Below are positions 25,447 to 35,527 of a stretch of DNA of 64,000 nt, piece by piece. The notes below the pieces were generated by a model. It was not told the origin of the DNA. It saw only the letters and a program-made list of their open reading frames with translations, and ran no database searches. A program made the position numbers and the translations under genes. This DNA is from Enterobacter sp. ENT03. Its GTDB lineage: Bacteria > Pseudomonadota > Gammaproteobacteria > Enterobacterales > Enterobacteriaceae. Where the stretch lies: the NCBI RefSeq assembly GCF_019218745.1, contig NZ_JAHUXA010000013.1, forward strand, positions 1 through 64,000. Direction: 5' to 3'. Position 1 is the first letter of the stretch; each line of letters starts with the position of its first letter.

Positions 25447-25513
25447 TAACATGACGTATTTAATGAAAATAGATCATAAATCACAAAACAAACCTCTTAA
25501 AGTTGTCATGTTA
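25447..25513. promoter_or_regulatory. candidate operator pair between gntR-type and PTS genes
   Basis: TAACATGAC at 25447-25455 and its exact reverse complement GTCATGTTA at 25505-25513 face each other across 49 nt in the 170-nt divergent promoter region. Two copies of a regulator half-site in this arrangement fit looping or dual control by the adjacent GntR protein. The role is inferred from position and symmetry. Confidence 0.5.
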
Positions 25514-25580
25514 AGATAAAAGAATAAAGTGGCAGAATAAATCCAGTAATATTCACTGATTATTTTTATGGAACAAAAAT

Positions 25581-27170
25581 ATGAATAAACAAGCTGTAAC
25601 CGCTTACCTGAGCGATTTATCACGTGCGATGCTGGCGCCCATTTATGTCCTTCCCATGGTAGGTCTGGCGATTGCTATCGGTGCGGCGGTCACCAATCCC
25701 TCCATTGTTAGTTTCATCCCTTTTTTTGATAACGCCTTTTTTGCCGGAGCGGGAAAGATTTTAAAATGGGGAACGCTTTCTGTCCTGATAAATTTACATA
25801 TTATCTTCGCCGTCGGTCTCTCGATGGGCTTAGCAAAAAAAGATAAGCACTTAGCCGGTTTTAACGCGCTGATTTTGTACTTTGTTTATCTTTACTCAAT
25901 GAATACTTACATGAGTATCAACGGCCTTTTAATTCAGGGCGAACTAAGAGGCACCGGTCAAAGTAATGTGCTGGGTTTACAGGTCGTCGATACGGGAATT
26001 TTCGTTGGCATGCTGCTCGGCATCCTCAACGCAGCGGTGCATAACAAATACAGTCAAAAAGTCATTCAGGGAGCGTTAGCGCTATACGGTGAATCTCGTC
26101 TCGTCTTACTGATCATGATCCCGGTCGCCATGTTCCTGAGCATTGCTTTCACGCATATCTGGCCTCCAGTGCAACACGCCATTCAGGACGCAGGCTCCCA
26201 CATCATGGGATCAGGTCACATCGGTGTTGGCATTTATGGCTTTCTGGAACGTATTCTTATTCCTACCGGCCTCCACCATTTATTGTGGATCCCGCTTCAT
26301 TTCACTGAAGTCGGCAGCTGCGCTGACGTCTCGGGTCAGACTTATTGCGGCATTGAAAACATCTTCCTGGCAGAAATGACAGACCCTACGATTACCCGTC
26401 TTTCCAGCACGGTGGTTTATGATGCCCGCTCGCTGGTTAAAATATTCGGGTTAACGGGGGCTGCACTGGCGATGTATCACTGTGCTGATGAGTCCAAAAA
26501 ATCTCATGTTAAAGCTATCCTGGTTCCTGCCGTGGCCTCTTCAATACTCGTTGGGGTAACAGAACCCATCGAATTTTCTTTCCTGTTCGTTGCACCACTT
26601 CTTTTTGTTGTTCATGCCATCCTCTGCGGTGCATTTATGTTACTGGTCTCTGTCTTTGATATTGTCACCATCGGTAAAGGCGGCCTGATTGACCTGATTA
26701 TGTACAACATCCCGCTCGGCGTGGCGAAGACCGACTGGCCTTACTATTTGCTGCTCGGCGTTGCTCAATGTGCGACGTATTATGTTGTTTTCCGTCTTTT
26801 GATAATGAAGCTGAACCTGAAAACGCTGGGCCGTGGTGACGCTGAAATGAAATTGCATACGAAAGCAGATTACAAAGCGAAAAAAGCGGCTGAACCCGTT
26901 GTCGCCACTATTAATAACGTGATGGGTAAATATAACTCGGCAGCCATTATTAAAGGCCTGGGAGGCAAAGAGAACATCGTTGATGTGCAGAACTGCTATA
27001 CCCGCCTACGGGTAGAAATTCGGCATCCAGAACGGGTTGATGAATCTATTATTCAGGAAGCGAATCCGCTGGGGCTGGTGCGCAATGGGCAGAACATACA
27101 AATCATCTTCGGAAGTCATGTTGCGTTAGTGCGGCAAGAGGTTAATGACGTGCTGGCCATGTTGAATTAA
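25581..27170 (+). CDS. PTS alpha-glucoside transporter, EIICB
   Basis: The 529-residue protein has an IIC membrane domain (residues ~1-430, about ten hydrophobic segments) of the glucose-glucoside PTS family, with RILIPTGLHHLLWIPLHF and VTEPIEFSFLFVAPLLF. A linker leads to a C-terminal IIB domain with phospho-cysteine C472 in NCYTRLR. There is no IIA domain, so the general glucose IIA (Crr) probably supplies phosphate. It imports and phosphorylates an alpha-glucoside such as maltose, trehalulose or another sucrose isomer. That fits the divergent GH4 phospho-alpha-glucosidase. It resembles GlvC and Klebsiella AglA. Confidence 0.9.
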   Translation: MNKQAVTAYLSDLSRAMLAPIYVLPMVGLAIAIGAAVTNPSIVSFIPFFDNAFFAGAGKILKWGTLSVLINLHIIFAVGLSMGLAKKDKHLAGFNALILYFVYLYSMNTYMSINGLLIQGELRGTGQSNVLGLQVVDTGIFVGMLLGILNAAVHNKYSQKVIQGALALYGESRLVLLIMIPVAMFLSIAFTHIWPPVQHAIQDAGSHIMGSGHIGVGIYGFLERILIPTGLHHLLWIPLHFTEVGSCADVSGQTYCGIENIFLAEMTDPTITRLSSTVVYDARSLVKIFGLTGAALAMYHCADESKKSHVKAILVPAVASSILVGVTEPIEFSFLFVAPLLFVVHAILCGAFMLLVSVFDIVTIGKGGLIDLIMYNIPLGVAKTDWPYYLLLGVAQCATYYVVFRLLIMKLNLKTLGRGDAEMKLHTKADYKAKKAAEPVVATINNVMGKYNSAAIIKGLGGKENIVDVQNCYTRLRVEIRHPERVDESIIQEANPLGLVRNGQNIQIIFGSHVALVRQEVNDVLAMLN

Positions 27171-27232
27171 TCGTTGTCCGTTAGTTGCACAGCCTTTAGC
27201 GTTCGAGGGATCCTCACCTCACCCTTATGGCA

Positions 27233-27257
27233 ATAAAAAAGGGAGGCTAAGCCTCCC
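27233..27257 (-). terminator. gyrA terminator
   Basis: The stem GGGAGGC-TAA-GCCTCCC at 27241-27257 is flanked by six A on the left, which become a U-run on the minus strand. It lies 27 nt past the gyrA stop. Confidence 0.85.
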
Positions 27258-27283
27258 TTCTGCACCATAGTCAAAGTGCCATA

Positions 27284-29920
27284 TTATTCTTCAGCGTCGT
27301 CCGCGACATCATCATCGGTATCCGCTTCCGGCACGATTTCATCGTCGCCTTCCGCTGCACTGCCGTCGATGGCGTCCAGATCTTCTTCATCCACCGGTTC
27401 AGCCACACGTTGCAGACCCACCACGTTCTCGTCTTCCGCCGTACGGATGAGGATCACGCCCTGGGTGTTACGACCCACAATGCTCACCTCAGACACGCGC
27501 GTACGCACCAGCGTACCGGCATCAGTGATCATCATGATCTGATCGCTGTCGGCAACCTGCACCGCACCCACCACGGAGCCGTTACGCTCGGTGACTTTGA
27601 TGGAGATAACGCCCTGCGTACCACGGGACTTGGTCGGGTATTCCGTTTCCGCCGTACGTTTACCGTAGCCGTTCTGGGTGACGGTCAGAATAGCGCCCTC
27701 ACCTTTAGGTACGATAAGCGACACGACTTTGTCTTCACCGGCCAGCTTGATACCGCGCACGCCGGTCGCGGTACGACCCATGGCGCGGACGGCGTTCTCT
27801 TTAAAGCGCACCACTTTACCGGCGGCAGAGAACAGCATGACTTCGTCAGATCCGGATGTCAGGTCAACGCCAATCAGCTCGTCGCCTTCGTTCAGGTTCA
27901 CCGCGATGATGCCGGCAGAACGCGGACGGCTGAATTCGGTCAGCGCCGTTTTCTTCACGGTACCGCTGGCGGTCGCCATAAAGACGTTCACGCCCTCTTC
28001 GTACTCGCGTACCGGCAGAATAGCGGTGATACGTTCGTTCGCTTCCAGCGGCAGCAGGTTGACGATAGGACGTCCACGCGCGCCACGGCTCGCTTCCGGC
28101 AGCTGGTACACTTTCATCCAGTACAGACGGCCACGGCTGGAGAAGCAGAGGATGGTGTCGTGGGTGTTCGCCACCAGCAGACGATCGATAAAGTCTTCTT
28201 CTTTAATACGGGCAGCCGACTTGCCTTTACCACCACGACGTTGCGCTTCGTAATCCGTCAGCGGCTGATACTTCACGTAGCCCTGGTGAGACAGGGTGAC
28301 GACCACGTCTTCCTGGCTGATCAGATCTTCGATGTTGATATCGGCGGTGTTCGCGGTGATTTCGGTGCGACGCGCATCGCCAAACTGTTCACGAACCAGT
28401 TCCAGCTCTTCGCGGATCACTTCCATCAGACGATCGGCGCTGCCCAGAATGCGCAGCAGTTCAGCGATCTGTTCCAGCAGTTCTTTGTATTCGTCGAGCA
28501 GTTTTTCATGCTCAAGACCGGTCAGTTTCTGCAGACGCAGATCCAGAATCGCCTGGGCCTGCTGTTCAGTCAGATAGTACTGACCGTCACGCACGCCGAA
28601 TTCTGGCTCCAGCCACTCAGGACGCGCAGCGTCATCGCCCGCACGTTCCAGCATGGCAGAGACGTTGCCCAGTTCCCAGGAGCGCGCCACCAGACCGGCT
28701 TTCGCTTCGGCCGGGGTCGGCGCACGGCGGATAAGCTCGATAATCGGATCGATGTTCGCCAGCGCAATCGCCAGCGCTTCAAGAATGTGCGCACGGTCGC
28801 GGGCTTTACGCAGTTCGAAAATGGTACGACGCGTCACCACTTCACGGCGGTGACGCACGAACGCAGAAAGTATATCTTTCAGGTTCATGATCTTCGGCTG
28901 ACCATGGTGCAGTGCCACCATGTTAATACCGAAGGACACCTGCATCTGGGTCTGCGAATAGAGGTTGTTCAGTACCACTTCGCCCACGGCATCGCGTTTG
29001 ATCTCAATGACAATGCGCATACCGTCTTTGTCGGACTCGTCGCGCAGGCCGCTGATACCTTCCAGACGTTTTTCTTTTACCAGCTCGGCGATTTTCTCGA
29101 TCAGGCGCGCTTTGTTCACCTGATACGGAATTTCGTGCACGATAATGGTTTCGCGACCGGTTTTCGCATCGGCTTCTACTTCCGCGCGGGCGCGAATGTA
29201 GATTTTGCCGCGACCGGTACGATAGGCCTCTTCAATACCACGACGGCCATTAATAATGGCGGACGTCGGGAAGTCAGGCCCTGGGATGTGCTCCATCAGG
29301 CCTTCGATGCTGATATTTTCATCGTCGATATAGGCCAGACAGCCGTTGATCACTTCCGTCAGGTTGTGCGGCGGAATGTTGGTCGCCATACCTACGGCGA
29401 TACCGGATGCCCCGTTGACCAGCAGGTTGGGGATTTTGGTGGGCATAACGTCCGGAATTCTTTCCGTGCCGTCATAGTTGTCCACAAAATCGACGGTTTC
29501 TTTTTCCAGATCGGCCATCAGTTCGTGGGCGATCTTCGACATACGGATTTCCGTATAACGCATCGCAGCGGCGGAGTCGCCGTCTACCGAACCGAAGTTA
29601 CCCTGGCCGTCGACCAGCATGTAACGTAAGGAGAATGGCTGCGCCATACGAACGATAGTGTCATATACCGCGGTATCACCATGAGGATGGTATTTACCGA
29701 TGACATCACCGACGACACGGGCAGATTTTTTGTAGGCTTTATTCCAGTCATTGCCCAATACGTTCATGGCGTATAGTACGCGACGGTGAACCGGTTTTAA
29801 GCCATCGCGGACATCCGGCAGCGCACGGCCAACAATGACCGACATCGCATAGTCCAGATAGGAGCTCTTCAGCTCTTCCTCGATGTTAACCGGTGTAATT
29901 TCTCTCGCAAGGTCGCTCAT
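27284..29920 (-). CDS. gyrA: DNA gyrase subunit A
   Basis: GyrA is the DNA-breaking subunit of gyrase (A2B2), which adds negative supercoils. The 878-residue protein has the winged-helix breakage domain with catalytic Y122 ([11 protein letters not shown]). The coiled-coil gate and C-terminal beta-pinwheel carry the GyrA-box QRRGGKG. An acidic tail ([21 protein letters not shown]) ends the protein. The quinolone-determining region reads [16 protein letters not shown]: position 83 is Thr, where E. coli has Ser, and D87 is retained. It is transcribed away from ubiG. Confidence 0.99.
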   Translation of the reverse strand: MSDLAREITPVNIEEELKSSYLDYAMSVIVGRALPDVRDGLKPVHRRVLYAMNVLGNDWNKAYKKSARVVGDVIGKYHPHGDTAVYDTIVRMAQPFSLRYMLVDGQGNFGSVDGDSAAAMRYTEIRMSKIAHELMADLEKETVDFVDNYDGTERIPDVMPTKIPNLLVNGASGIAVGMATNIPPHNLTEVINGCLAYIDDENISIEGLMEHIPGPDFPTSAIINGRRGIEEAYRTGRGKIYIRARAEVEADAKTGRETIIVHEIPYQVNKARLIEKIAELVKEKRLEGISGLRDESDKDGMRIVIEIKRDAVGEVVLNNLYSQTQMQVSFGINMVALHHGQPKIMNLKDILSAFVRHRREVVTRRTIFELRKARDRAHILEALAIALANIDPIIELIRRAPTPAEAKAGLVARSWELGNVSAMLERAGDDAARPEWLEPEFGVRDGQYYLTEQQAQAILDLRLQKLTGLEHEKLLDEYKELLEQIAELLRILGSADRLMEVIREELELVREQFGDARRTEITANTADINIEDLISQEDVVVTLSHQGYVKYQPLTDYEAQRRGGKGKSAARIKEEDFIDRLLVANTHDTILCFSSRGRLYWMKVYQLPEASRGARGRPIVNLLPLEANERITAILPVREYEEGVNVFMATASGTVKKTALTEFSRPRSAGIIAVNLNEGDELIGVDLTSGSDEVMLFSAAGKVVRFKENAVRAMGRTATGVRGIKLAGEDKVVSLIVPKGEGAILTVTQNGYGKRTAETEYPTKSRGTQGVISIKVTERNGSVVGAVQVADSDQIMMITDAGTLVRTRVSEVSIVGRNTQGVILIRTAEDENVVGLQRVAEPVDEEDLDAIDGSAAEGDDEIVPEADTDDDVADDAEE

Positions 29921-30066
29921 GTAACCGCTATCCCTCTACTGTATCCCGGATTCAAAGGTCGCAAATTATAACACAGTCAATGTGTCAGGGGTAAACCAAT
30001 ACCGTTTATTCACGCCCGCGGCCTGATATACTCCACGGTCTTGTTGATAAAGGAGTAAAAGCGCCC

Positions 30067-30795
30067 ATGAATGCCGAAAAACCGTCGGTGGCTCACAACG
30101 TTGACCACGATGAAATCGCGAAGTTTGAAGCGGTCGCTTCCCGCTGGTGGGATCTGGAAGGCGAGTTTAAACCCTTGCACCGCATTAACCCGCTGCGCCT
30201 TGGCTATATTGCTGAGCGCACCGGTGGCCTGTTTGGCAAAACCGTGCTGGACGTCGGTTGCGGTGGCGGCATTCTTGCGGAGAGCATGGCGCGTGAAGGC
30301 GCTACCGTCACCGGGCTGGATATGGGCTTTGAACCGCTACAGGTTGCGCGCCTGCATGCGCTGGCATCCGGCGTAAACGTTGATTACGTGCAGCGCACGG
30401 TCGAAGAACACGCCACGACCTACCCGCAGCAGTACGATGTGGTGACCTGCATGGAGATGCTGGAGCACGTTCCCGATCCGCAATCTGTTGTGAATGCCTG
30501 TGCAAAACTGGTGAAACCCGGCGGTCACGTTTTCTTCTCCACGCTGAATCGCAACAGGAAAGCCTGGCTGATGGCGGTCGTCGGCGCAGAATACGTGCTG
30601 CGCATGGTGCCCAAAGGCACGCATGACGTGAAAAAGTTCATCAAACCGGCAGAACTGCTGGGCTGGGTCGATGAAACCGTCCTGAAGGAATGCCACATCA
30701 CCGGTCTGCACTACAACCCGCTGACCGACAAATTCAAGCTCGCGCCGGGCGTTGACGTTAACTATATGCTGCATACAAAAGCACAAAACGATTAA
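30067..30795 (+). CDS. ubiG: ubiquinone biosynthesis O-methyltransferase UbiG
   Basis: UbiG does both O-methylations in ubiquinone synthesis (and the demethylmenaquinone-independent arm) with S-adenosylmethionine. The 242-residue protein has the SAM motif VLDVGCGGG, followed by GLDMGF, the [11 protein letters not shown] post-motif and the membrane-contact region [14 protein letters not shown] ribosome site AAAGGAG precedes ATG 30067. It is divergent from gyrA with a 146-nt gap, as in E. coli. Confidence 0.97.
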   Translation: MNAEKPSVAHNVDHDEIAKFEAVASRWWDLEGEFKPLHRINPLRLGYIAERTGGLFGKTVLDVGCGGGILAESMAREGATVTGLDMGFEPLQVARLHALASGVNVDYVQRTVEEHATTYPQQYDVVTCMEMLEHVPDPQSVVNACAKLVKPGGHVFFSTLNRNRKAWLMAVVGAEYVLRMVPKGTHDVKKFIKPAELLGWVDETVLKECHITGLHYNPLTDKFKLAPGVDVNYMLHTKAQND

Positions 30796-31016
30796 CGTTA
30801 TACGCAATTGTTATGAGGATTGCGTGACAGGACGTTACGCAATTTTCTTACGCCGATGAAGAAATCAGCACTCGATCAAATTTCTTATTTTTTTTGCAAA
30901 TGATTGACTTCCCCTGGAGGCCTTACAGTTCGGGGACTTAGCGATTCTTACCTTTTCGCAACCTTAAATTAACGCCAAAATCAACTCTTGTACTCAAAAG
31001 AATCCCAACTAGAATA

Positions 31017-31102
31017 CTCACCATATAGCGTTTCTCTTATCGCAAACCCCCTATATGTAGTATTTATCCACAGAGTTAGCCACAGCGCGGACTTGTGGAT
31101 AA
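31017..31102 (+). promoter_or_regulatory. nrdA control region: NrdR-like and DnaA boxes
   Basis: The 349-nt gap between ubiG and nrdA has no gene. It holds two NrdR-like 16-mers, one with CACCATATAGCGTT (31017-31032) and one with CCTATATGTAGTA (31047-31062), 30 bp apart, about three helical turns. A perfect DnaA box TTATCCACA lies at 31064-31072 and its inverse TGTGGATAA at 31094-31102. This matches the known logic of nrdAB: repression by NrdR-(d)ATP and cell-cycle control by DnaA. Confidence 0.7.
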
Positions 31103-31144
31103 TCGGGGGATATTTTTTCTATTTCACGGACAGGTAAATCCCAC

Positions 31145-33430
31145 ATGAATCAGAGTCTGCTGGTGACAAAGCGTGATGGTCGTACTGAGCGCATCAATCT
31201 GGATAAAATCCACCGCGTACTGGATTGGGCGGCAGAAGGGCTGAATAACGTCTCGATCTCTCAGGTTGAACTGCGTTCGCACATTCAGTTTTATGACGGC
31301 ATTAAAACCTCCGACATCCATGAAACGATCATCAAAGCTGCCGCCGATCTGATTTCTCGCGACGCGCCAGACTATCAGTACCTCGCCGCACGCCTGGCGA
31401 TTTTCCATCTGCGTAAAAAAGCCTACGGCCAGTTTGAGCCGCCGACGCTGTTCAACCATGTACTGAAAATGGTTGAACTGGGCAAATACGATCATCATCT
31501 GCTGGAAGACTACAGCGAAGACGAGTTCCGCCAGATGGACGCGTTTATCGAACACGATCGCGACCTGACCTTCTCCTACGCTGCCGTGAAGCAGCTGGAA
31601 GGTAAATACCTGGTGCAGAACCGCGTGACTGGCGAAATCTACGAGAGCGCGCAGTTCCTGTATATCCTCGTGGCCGCGTGTCTGTTCTCGAACTACCCGC
31701 GTGAAACCCGTCTCGACTACGTGAAGCGTTTCTATGACGCGGTTTCCACCTTTAAGATTTCCCTGCCGACGCCGATCATGTCCGGTGTGCGCACCCCGAC
31801 CCGTCAGTTCAGCTCCTGCGTCCTGATCGAGTGCGGCGACAGCCTGGATTCTATCAACGCCACCTCCAGCGCCATTGTGAAATACGTTTCCCAGCGCGCC
31901 GGTATCGGCATCAACGCCGGTCGCATCCGTGCGCTGGGCAGCCCGATCCGTGGCGGCGAAGCTTTCCACACTGGCTGTATTCCGTTCTATAAGCATTTCC
32001 AGACTGCGGTGAAATCCTGCTCTCAGGGCGGCGTGCGCGGCGGTGCGGCGACGCTGTTCTACCCGATGTGGCATCTGGAAGTGGAAAGCCTGCTGGTGCT
32101 GAAAAACAACCGTGGCGTGGAAGGCAACCGCGTGCGTCACATGGACTACGGCGTACAGATCAACAAACTGATGTACACCCGTCTGCTGAAAGGTGAAGAC
32201 ATCACCCTGTTCAGCCCGTCCGACGTGCCAGGCCTGTACGATGCGTTCTTCGCCGATCAGGACGAATTCGAGCGTCTGTACACCCAGTACGAAAAAGACA
32301 GCAGCATCCGTAAACAGCGCGTGAAAGCGGTAGAACTGTTCTCGCTGATGATGCAGGAACGTGCCTCCACGGGCCGTATCTACATTCAGAACGTTGACCA
32401 CTGCAACACCCACAGCCCGTTCGATCCGGCTATTGCTCCTGTGCGCCAGTCCAACCTGTGCCTGGAAATCGCCCTGCCGACCAAACCGCTGCTGGACGTG
32501 AACGACGAAAACGGCGAAATCGCCCTGTGTACGCTGTCTGCCTTTAACCTCGGTGCCATCAACTCGCTGGACGAGCTGGAAGAGCTGGCGACCCTCGCGG
32601 TGCGTGCCCTTGATGCGCTGCTGGATTATCAGGATTACCCGATCCCGGCTGCTAAACGCGGTGCCATGGGCCGCCGTACGCTGGGTATTGGCGTGATCAA
32701 CTTCGCCTACTATTTAGCGAAGCATGGCGTGCGTTACTCCGACGGCAGCGCCAACAACCTGACCCACAAAACCTTTGAAGCTATTCAGTACTTCCTGCTG
32801 AAAGCCTCTAACGAACTGGCGAAAGAGCAAGGTGCCTGCCCGTGGTTCAATGAAACCACCTATGCGAAAGGTATTCTGCCGACCGACACCTACAAAAAAG
32901 ATCTCGACGCGATTGTCACCAAAGAGCTGCATTACGACTGGGAGCAGCTGCGTGAATCCATTAAAACGCACGGTCTGCGTAACTCCACGCTCTCTGCGCT
33001 GATGCCGTCTGAAACCTCGTCGCAGATTTCTAACGCCACCAACGGTATTGAACCGCCGCGCGGCCACGTAAGTATCAAAGCGTCGAAAGACGGCATTCTG
33101 CGTCAGGTCGTGCCGGATTATGAACACCTGAAAGACAGCTATGAACTGCTGTGGGATATGCCGAATAACGACGGTTATCTGCAACTGGTGGGCATCATGC
33201 AGAAGTTTATCGACCAGTCGATCTCTGCGAACACCAACTACGATCCGACGCGCTTCCCGTCAGGTAAAGTCCCGATGCAGCAGCTGTTGAAAGACCTGCT
33301 CACCGCCTACAAATTTGGCGTGAAAACCCTGTACTATCAGAACACCCGCGACGGTGCTGAAGATTCACAGGATGATATGGTGCCGTCCATTCAGGATGAT
33401 GGCTGCGAAAGCGGCGCGTGTAAGATTTAA
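31145..33430 (+). CDS. nrdA: aerobic class Ia ribonucleotide reductase, alpha subunit
   Basis: NrdA reduces ribonucleoside diphosphates to deoxy forms. The 761-residue protein (same length as E. coli) has an N-terminal ATP cone (residues ~5-95, LLVTKRDGRTERINLDKI). The active-site cysteines are in QFSSCVLIECGD (C225) and QSNLCLEIA (C462), with N437 and E441 of the same loop. The C-terminal shuttle pair is in DDGCESGACKI (C754 and C759). It heads the nrdA-nrdB-yfaE operon; a REP element lies in the 106-nt gap before nrdB. Confidence 0.99.
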   Translation: MNQSLLVTKRDGRTERINLDKIHRVLDWAAEGLNNVSISQVELRSHIQFYDGIKTSDIHETIIKAAADLISRDAPDYQYLAARLAIFHLRKKAYGQFEPPTLFNHVLKMVELGKYDHHLLEDYSEDEFRQMDAFIEHDRDLTFSYAAVKQLEGKYLVQNRVTGEIYESAQFLYILVAACLFSNYPRETRLDYVKRFYDAVSTFKISLPTPIMSGVRTPTRQFSSCVLIECGDSLDSINATSSAIVKYVSQRAGIGINAGRIRALGSPIRGGEAFHTGCIPFYKHFQTAVKSCSQGGVRGGAATLFYPMWHLEVESLLVLKNNRGVEGNRVRHMDYGVQINKLMYTRLLKGEDITLFSPSDVPGLYDAFFADQDEFERLYTQYEKDSSIRKQRVKAVELFSLMMQERASTGRIYIQNVDHCNTHSPFDPAIAPVRQSNLCLEIALPTKPLLDVNDENGEIALCTLSAFNLGAINSLDELEELATLAVRALDALLDYQDYPIPAAKRGAMGRRTLGIGVINFAYYLAKHGVRYSDGSANNLTHKTFEAIQYFLLKASNELAKEQGACPWFNETTYAKGILPTDTYKKDLDAIVTKELHYDWEQLRESIKTHGLRNSTLSALMPSETSSQISNATNGIEPPRGHVSIKASKDGILRQVVPDYEHLKDSYELLWDMPNNDGYLQLVGIMQKFIDQSISANTNYDPTRFPSGKVPMQQLLKDLLTAYKFGVKTLYYQNTRDGAEDSQDDMVPSIQDDGCESGACKI

Positions 33431-33434
33431 TAAA

Positions 33435-33512
33435 TTGCCCGGCGGCGCAAAGCTTGCCGGGCCTACGGATTAGGTTTTGTAGGCCGGGTTAGCGAAGCGC
33501 CACCCGGCGTAT
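33435..33512. repeat. REP/BIME element between nrdA and nrdB
   Basis: Two inverted REP units (TTGCCCGGCGGCGC...GCCGGGCC and TAGGCCGGGT...CACCCGGCG) separated by a short AT-rich spacer form a palindromic extragenic element. In an operon such a stem can stabilise the upstream mRNA and so change the NrdA:NrdB ratio. Confidence 0.85.
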
Positions 33513-33536
33513 AATGGCAGGACAGGAAACACTCGC

Positions 33537-34667
33537 ATGGCATACACCACCTTTTCACAAACGAAAAATAATCAGCTTCTGGAACCGATGTTCTTCGGCC
33601 AGTCGGTAAACGTTGCGCGCTACGATCAGCAAAAATATGACATCTTCGAAAAGCTGATCGAGAAACAACTCTCCTTCTTCTGGCGTCCGGAAGAAGTTGA
33701 CGTCTCCCGTGACCGTATCGATTTCCAGGCGCTGCCGGAACACGAAAAGCACATCTTTTTAAGCAACCTGAAATACCAGACGCTGCTGGATTCCATTCAG
33801 GGACGCAGCCCGAACGTCGCGCTGCTGCCGCTGATCTCTATTCCGGAGCTGGAAACCTGGGTTGAAACCTGGGCGTTTTCAGAAACGATCCACTCCCGCT
33901 CCTACACCCACATCATTCGCAATATCGTCAACGATCCCGCGGTCGTGTTTGACGATATTGTTACCAACGAGCAGATCCTCAAACGCGCCGAAGGTATCTC
34001 TCACTACTACGACGATCTGATCGAGCTGACCAGCTACTGGCATCTGCTGGGCGAAGGCACGCACAACGTCAACGGCAAAACCGTGACCGTGAACCTGCGC
34101 GAACTGAAGAAGAAACTTTACCTGTGCCTGATGAGCGTGAACGCGCTGGAAGCGATCCGTTTCTACGTCAGCTTCGCTTGCTCTTTCGCCTTCGCCGAGC
34201 GCGAACTGATGGAAGGCAACGCCAAAATCATCAAGCTGATCGCCCGCGACGAAGCCCTGCACCTGACCGGTACACAGCACATGCTGAACCTGCTGCGCAG
34301 CGGCGTGGACGATCCGGAAATGGCCGAGATCGCCGAAGAGTGCAAACAGGATTGCTACAACCTGTTCGTGCTGGCGGCGGAGCAGGAAAAAGAGTGGGCG
34401 GAATACCTGTTCCAGGGCGGCTCCATGATCGGCCTGAACAAAGACATCCTTTGTCAGTATGTGGACTACATTACCAACATCCGCATGCAGGCCGTGGGCC
34501 TTGATTTGCCGTTCCAGACCCGCTCGAACCCCATTCCGTGGATCAACGCCTGGCTGGTGTCGGACAACGTGCAGGTGGCACCGCAGGAAGTAGAAGTCAG
34601 CTCTTATCTGGTCGGTCAGATCGATTCCGAAGTGAATACCGACGATCTGAGTGATTTCCAGCTCTGA
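33537..34667 (+). CDS. nrdB: class Ia ribonucleotide reductase, beta subunit
   Basis: NrdB holds the diferric-tyrosyl radical that starts catalysis in NrdA. The 376-residue protein (E. coli 376) has iron ligands in the segments [17 protein letters not shown] (E and H, with the radical tyrosine Y123 in SYTHI) and [17 protein letters not shown]. The C-terminal tail [11 protein letters not shown] docks into NrdA. Its stop overlaps the start of yfaE by one base (TGATG). Confidence 0.99.
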   Translation: MAYTTFSQTKNNQLLEPMFFGQSVNVARYDQQKYDIFEKLIEKQLSFFWRPEEVDVSRDRIDFQALPEHEKHIFLSNLKYQTLLDSIQGRSPNVALLPLISIPELETWVETWAFSETIHSRSYTHIIRNIVNDPAVVFDDIVTNEQILKRAEGISHYYDDLIELTSYWHLLGEGTHNVNGKTVTVNLRELKKKLYLCLMSVNALEAIRFYVSFACSFAFAERELMEGNAKIIKLIARDEALHLTGTQHMLNLLRSGVDDPEMAEIAEECKQDCYNLFVLAAEQEKEWAEYLFQGGSMIGLNKDILCQYVDYITNIRMQAVGLDLPFQTRSNPIPWINAWLVSDNVQVAPQEVEVSSYLVGQIDSEVNTDDLSDFQL

Positions 34668-34921
34668 TGAGCCGTGTCACGCTACGCATCACTGGCACAG
34701 AATTGCTGTGCCAGGATGAACACCCGTCGTTGCTGGCGGCGCTGGAATCTCACCAGGTCCCCGTGGAATATCAATGCCGTGAAGGCTACTGCGGCTCCTG
34801 CCGCACGCGGCTGGTGGCCGGCCAGGTTGACTGGCTGACCGAGCCGCTGGCCTTTATATCCGCCGGTGAAATCCTTCCCTGCTGTTGCCGCGCCCGTGGC
34901 GACATTGAAATTGAGTTATAG
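34667..34921 (+). CDS. yfaE: 2Fe-2S ferredoxin YfaE, NrdB cofactor maintenance
   Basis: This 84-residue plant-type ferredoxin has ligand cysteines in YQCREGYCGSCRTRL and a fourth in LPCCCRARG. YfaE reduces the met form of NrdB and helps to build its diiron site. The start overlaps the nrdB stop, so the amounts of the two proteins are coupled. Confidence 0.96.
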   Translation: MSRVTLRITGTELLCQDEHPSLLAALESHQVPVEYQCREGYCGSCRTRLVAGQVDWLTEPLAFISAGEILPCCCRARGDIEIEL

Positions 34922-35011
34922 CGCATCAGAATTGCCGCAAAATAATTAATTTCACGGATTTATTATTTCTGCCTGACGGCACTTCTCTGGGGTCCGGAAA
35001 TAATATAAAAA

Positions 35012-35037
35012 AACCCTGAACACAACTGCTCAGGGTT
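35012..35037. terminator. bidirectional terminator, yfaE / winged-helix gene
   Basis: An 8-bp stem AACCCTGA / TCAGGGTT with a 10-nt loop is flanked by A-rich DNA upstream and TTAAAAT downstream. It sits between the convergent yfaE and the winged-helix gene. Confidence 0.75.
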
Positions 35038-35071
35038 AAAATCCTGGTTGACATCACTCACACAGGAATAA

Positions 35072-35509
35072 CTAGCTCTCCTTTATTTCTTGCGGATGCT
35101 GATGGAGTTCATTCACCCGATAATAAATAGGTGTAATATCGACATAATTGATGCAGTAGCCACTTCCGCGAACGCTGGTGATAAAATCCTCTGGCAGTCC
35201 CAGTAAGCTCAGACGCCGATTGAGATTCTTCAGTACCTGCCAAAGCCGCTGGGTTGACGGGACCAGATCGTTCTCCTCCCACACCACGCGCAGGAGTTCT
35301 TCCTTGGTCACGATGTTCTGCCGCCCATGCTGGAGTAAATAGATAAATAGCTGCAACATCGTATGATTAAATAAGACTGAGCCGAACATAAAATATTTCT
35401 CAGTACTTCCCTGCGGAAGCCGGTACAGCCTTCCGTTGTCAATTTCGAAGTGAACTTCTTTGCCTATCACGTAGCCGTACAGCCGATAACCCATCGTGTC
35501 GTTGCTCAT
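35072..35509 (-). CDS. small winged-helix regulator (OmpR/CadC-type DNA-binding domain)
   Basis: The 145-residue protein is essentially one OmpR/PhoB-type DNA-binding domain. A beta-strand N-terminus (GYVIGKEVHFEIDNGRLYRL) leads to a helix-turn-helix (TMLQLFIYLLQHGRQNIVTKEELLRVVWEEN), a recognition helix (STQRLWQVLKNLNRRL) and a wing (FITSVRGSGYCINY). There is no receiver and no membrane helix, unlike CadC or ToxR, so it is a soluble, stand-alone DNA-binding protein. The start is uncertain: ATG 35509 was chosen; TTG 35527 and ATG 35494 are alternatives. It lies where E. coli has glpQ downstream of glpT. Its target genes are unknown. Confidence 0.75.
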   Translation of the reverse strand: MSNDTMGYRLYGYVIGKEVHFEIDNGRLYRLPQGSTEKYFMFGSVLFNHTMLQLFIYLLQHGRQNIVTKEELLRVVWEENDLVPSTQRLWQVLKNLNRRLSLLGLPEDFITSVRGSGYCINYVDITPIYYRVNELHQHPQEIKES

Positions 35510-35527
35510 TTGTTTGGAAACTTGCAA

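Noticed and set aside
27410..29629. 739-codon open frame on the plus strand across gyrA
   Set aside because: It is an antisense shadow of gyrA: His/Phe/Arg-rich, no ribosome site, no domain pattern.
31124..32413. 429-codon minus-strand frame over nrdA
   Set aside because: Antisense of a highly conserved gene with no ribosome site or known motif.
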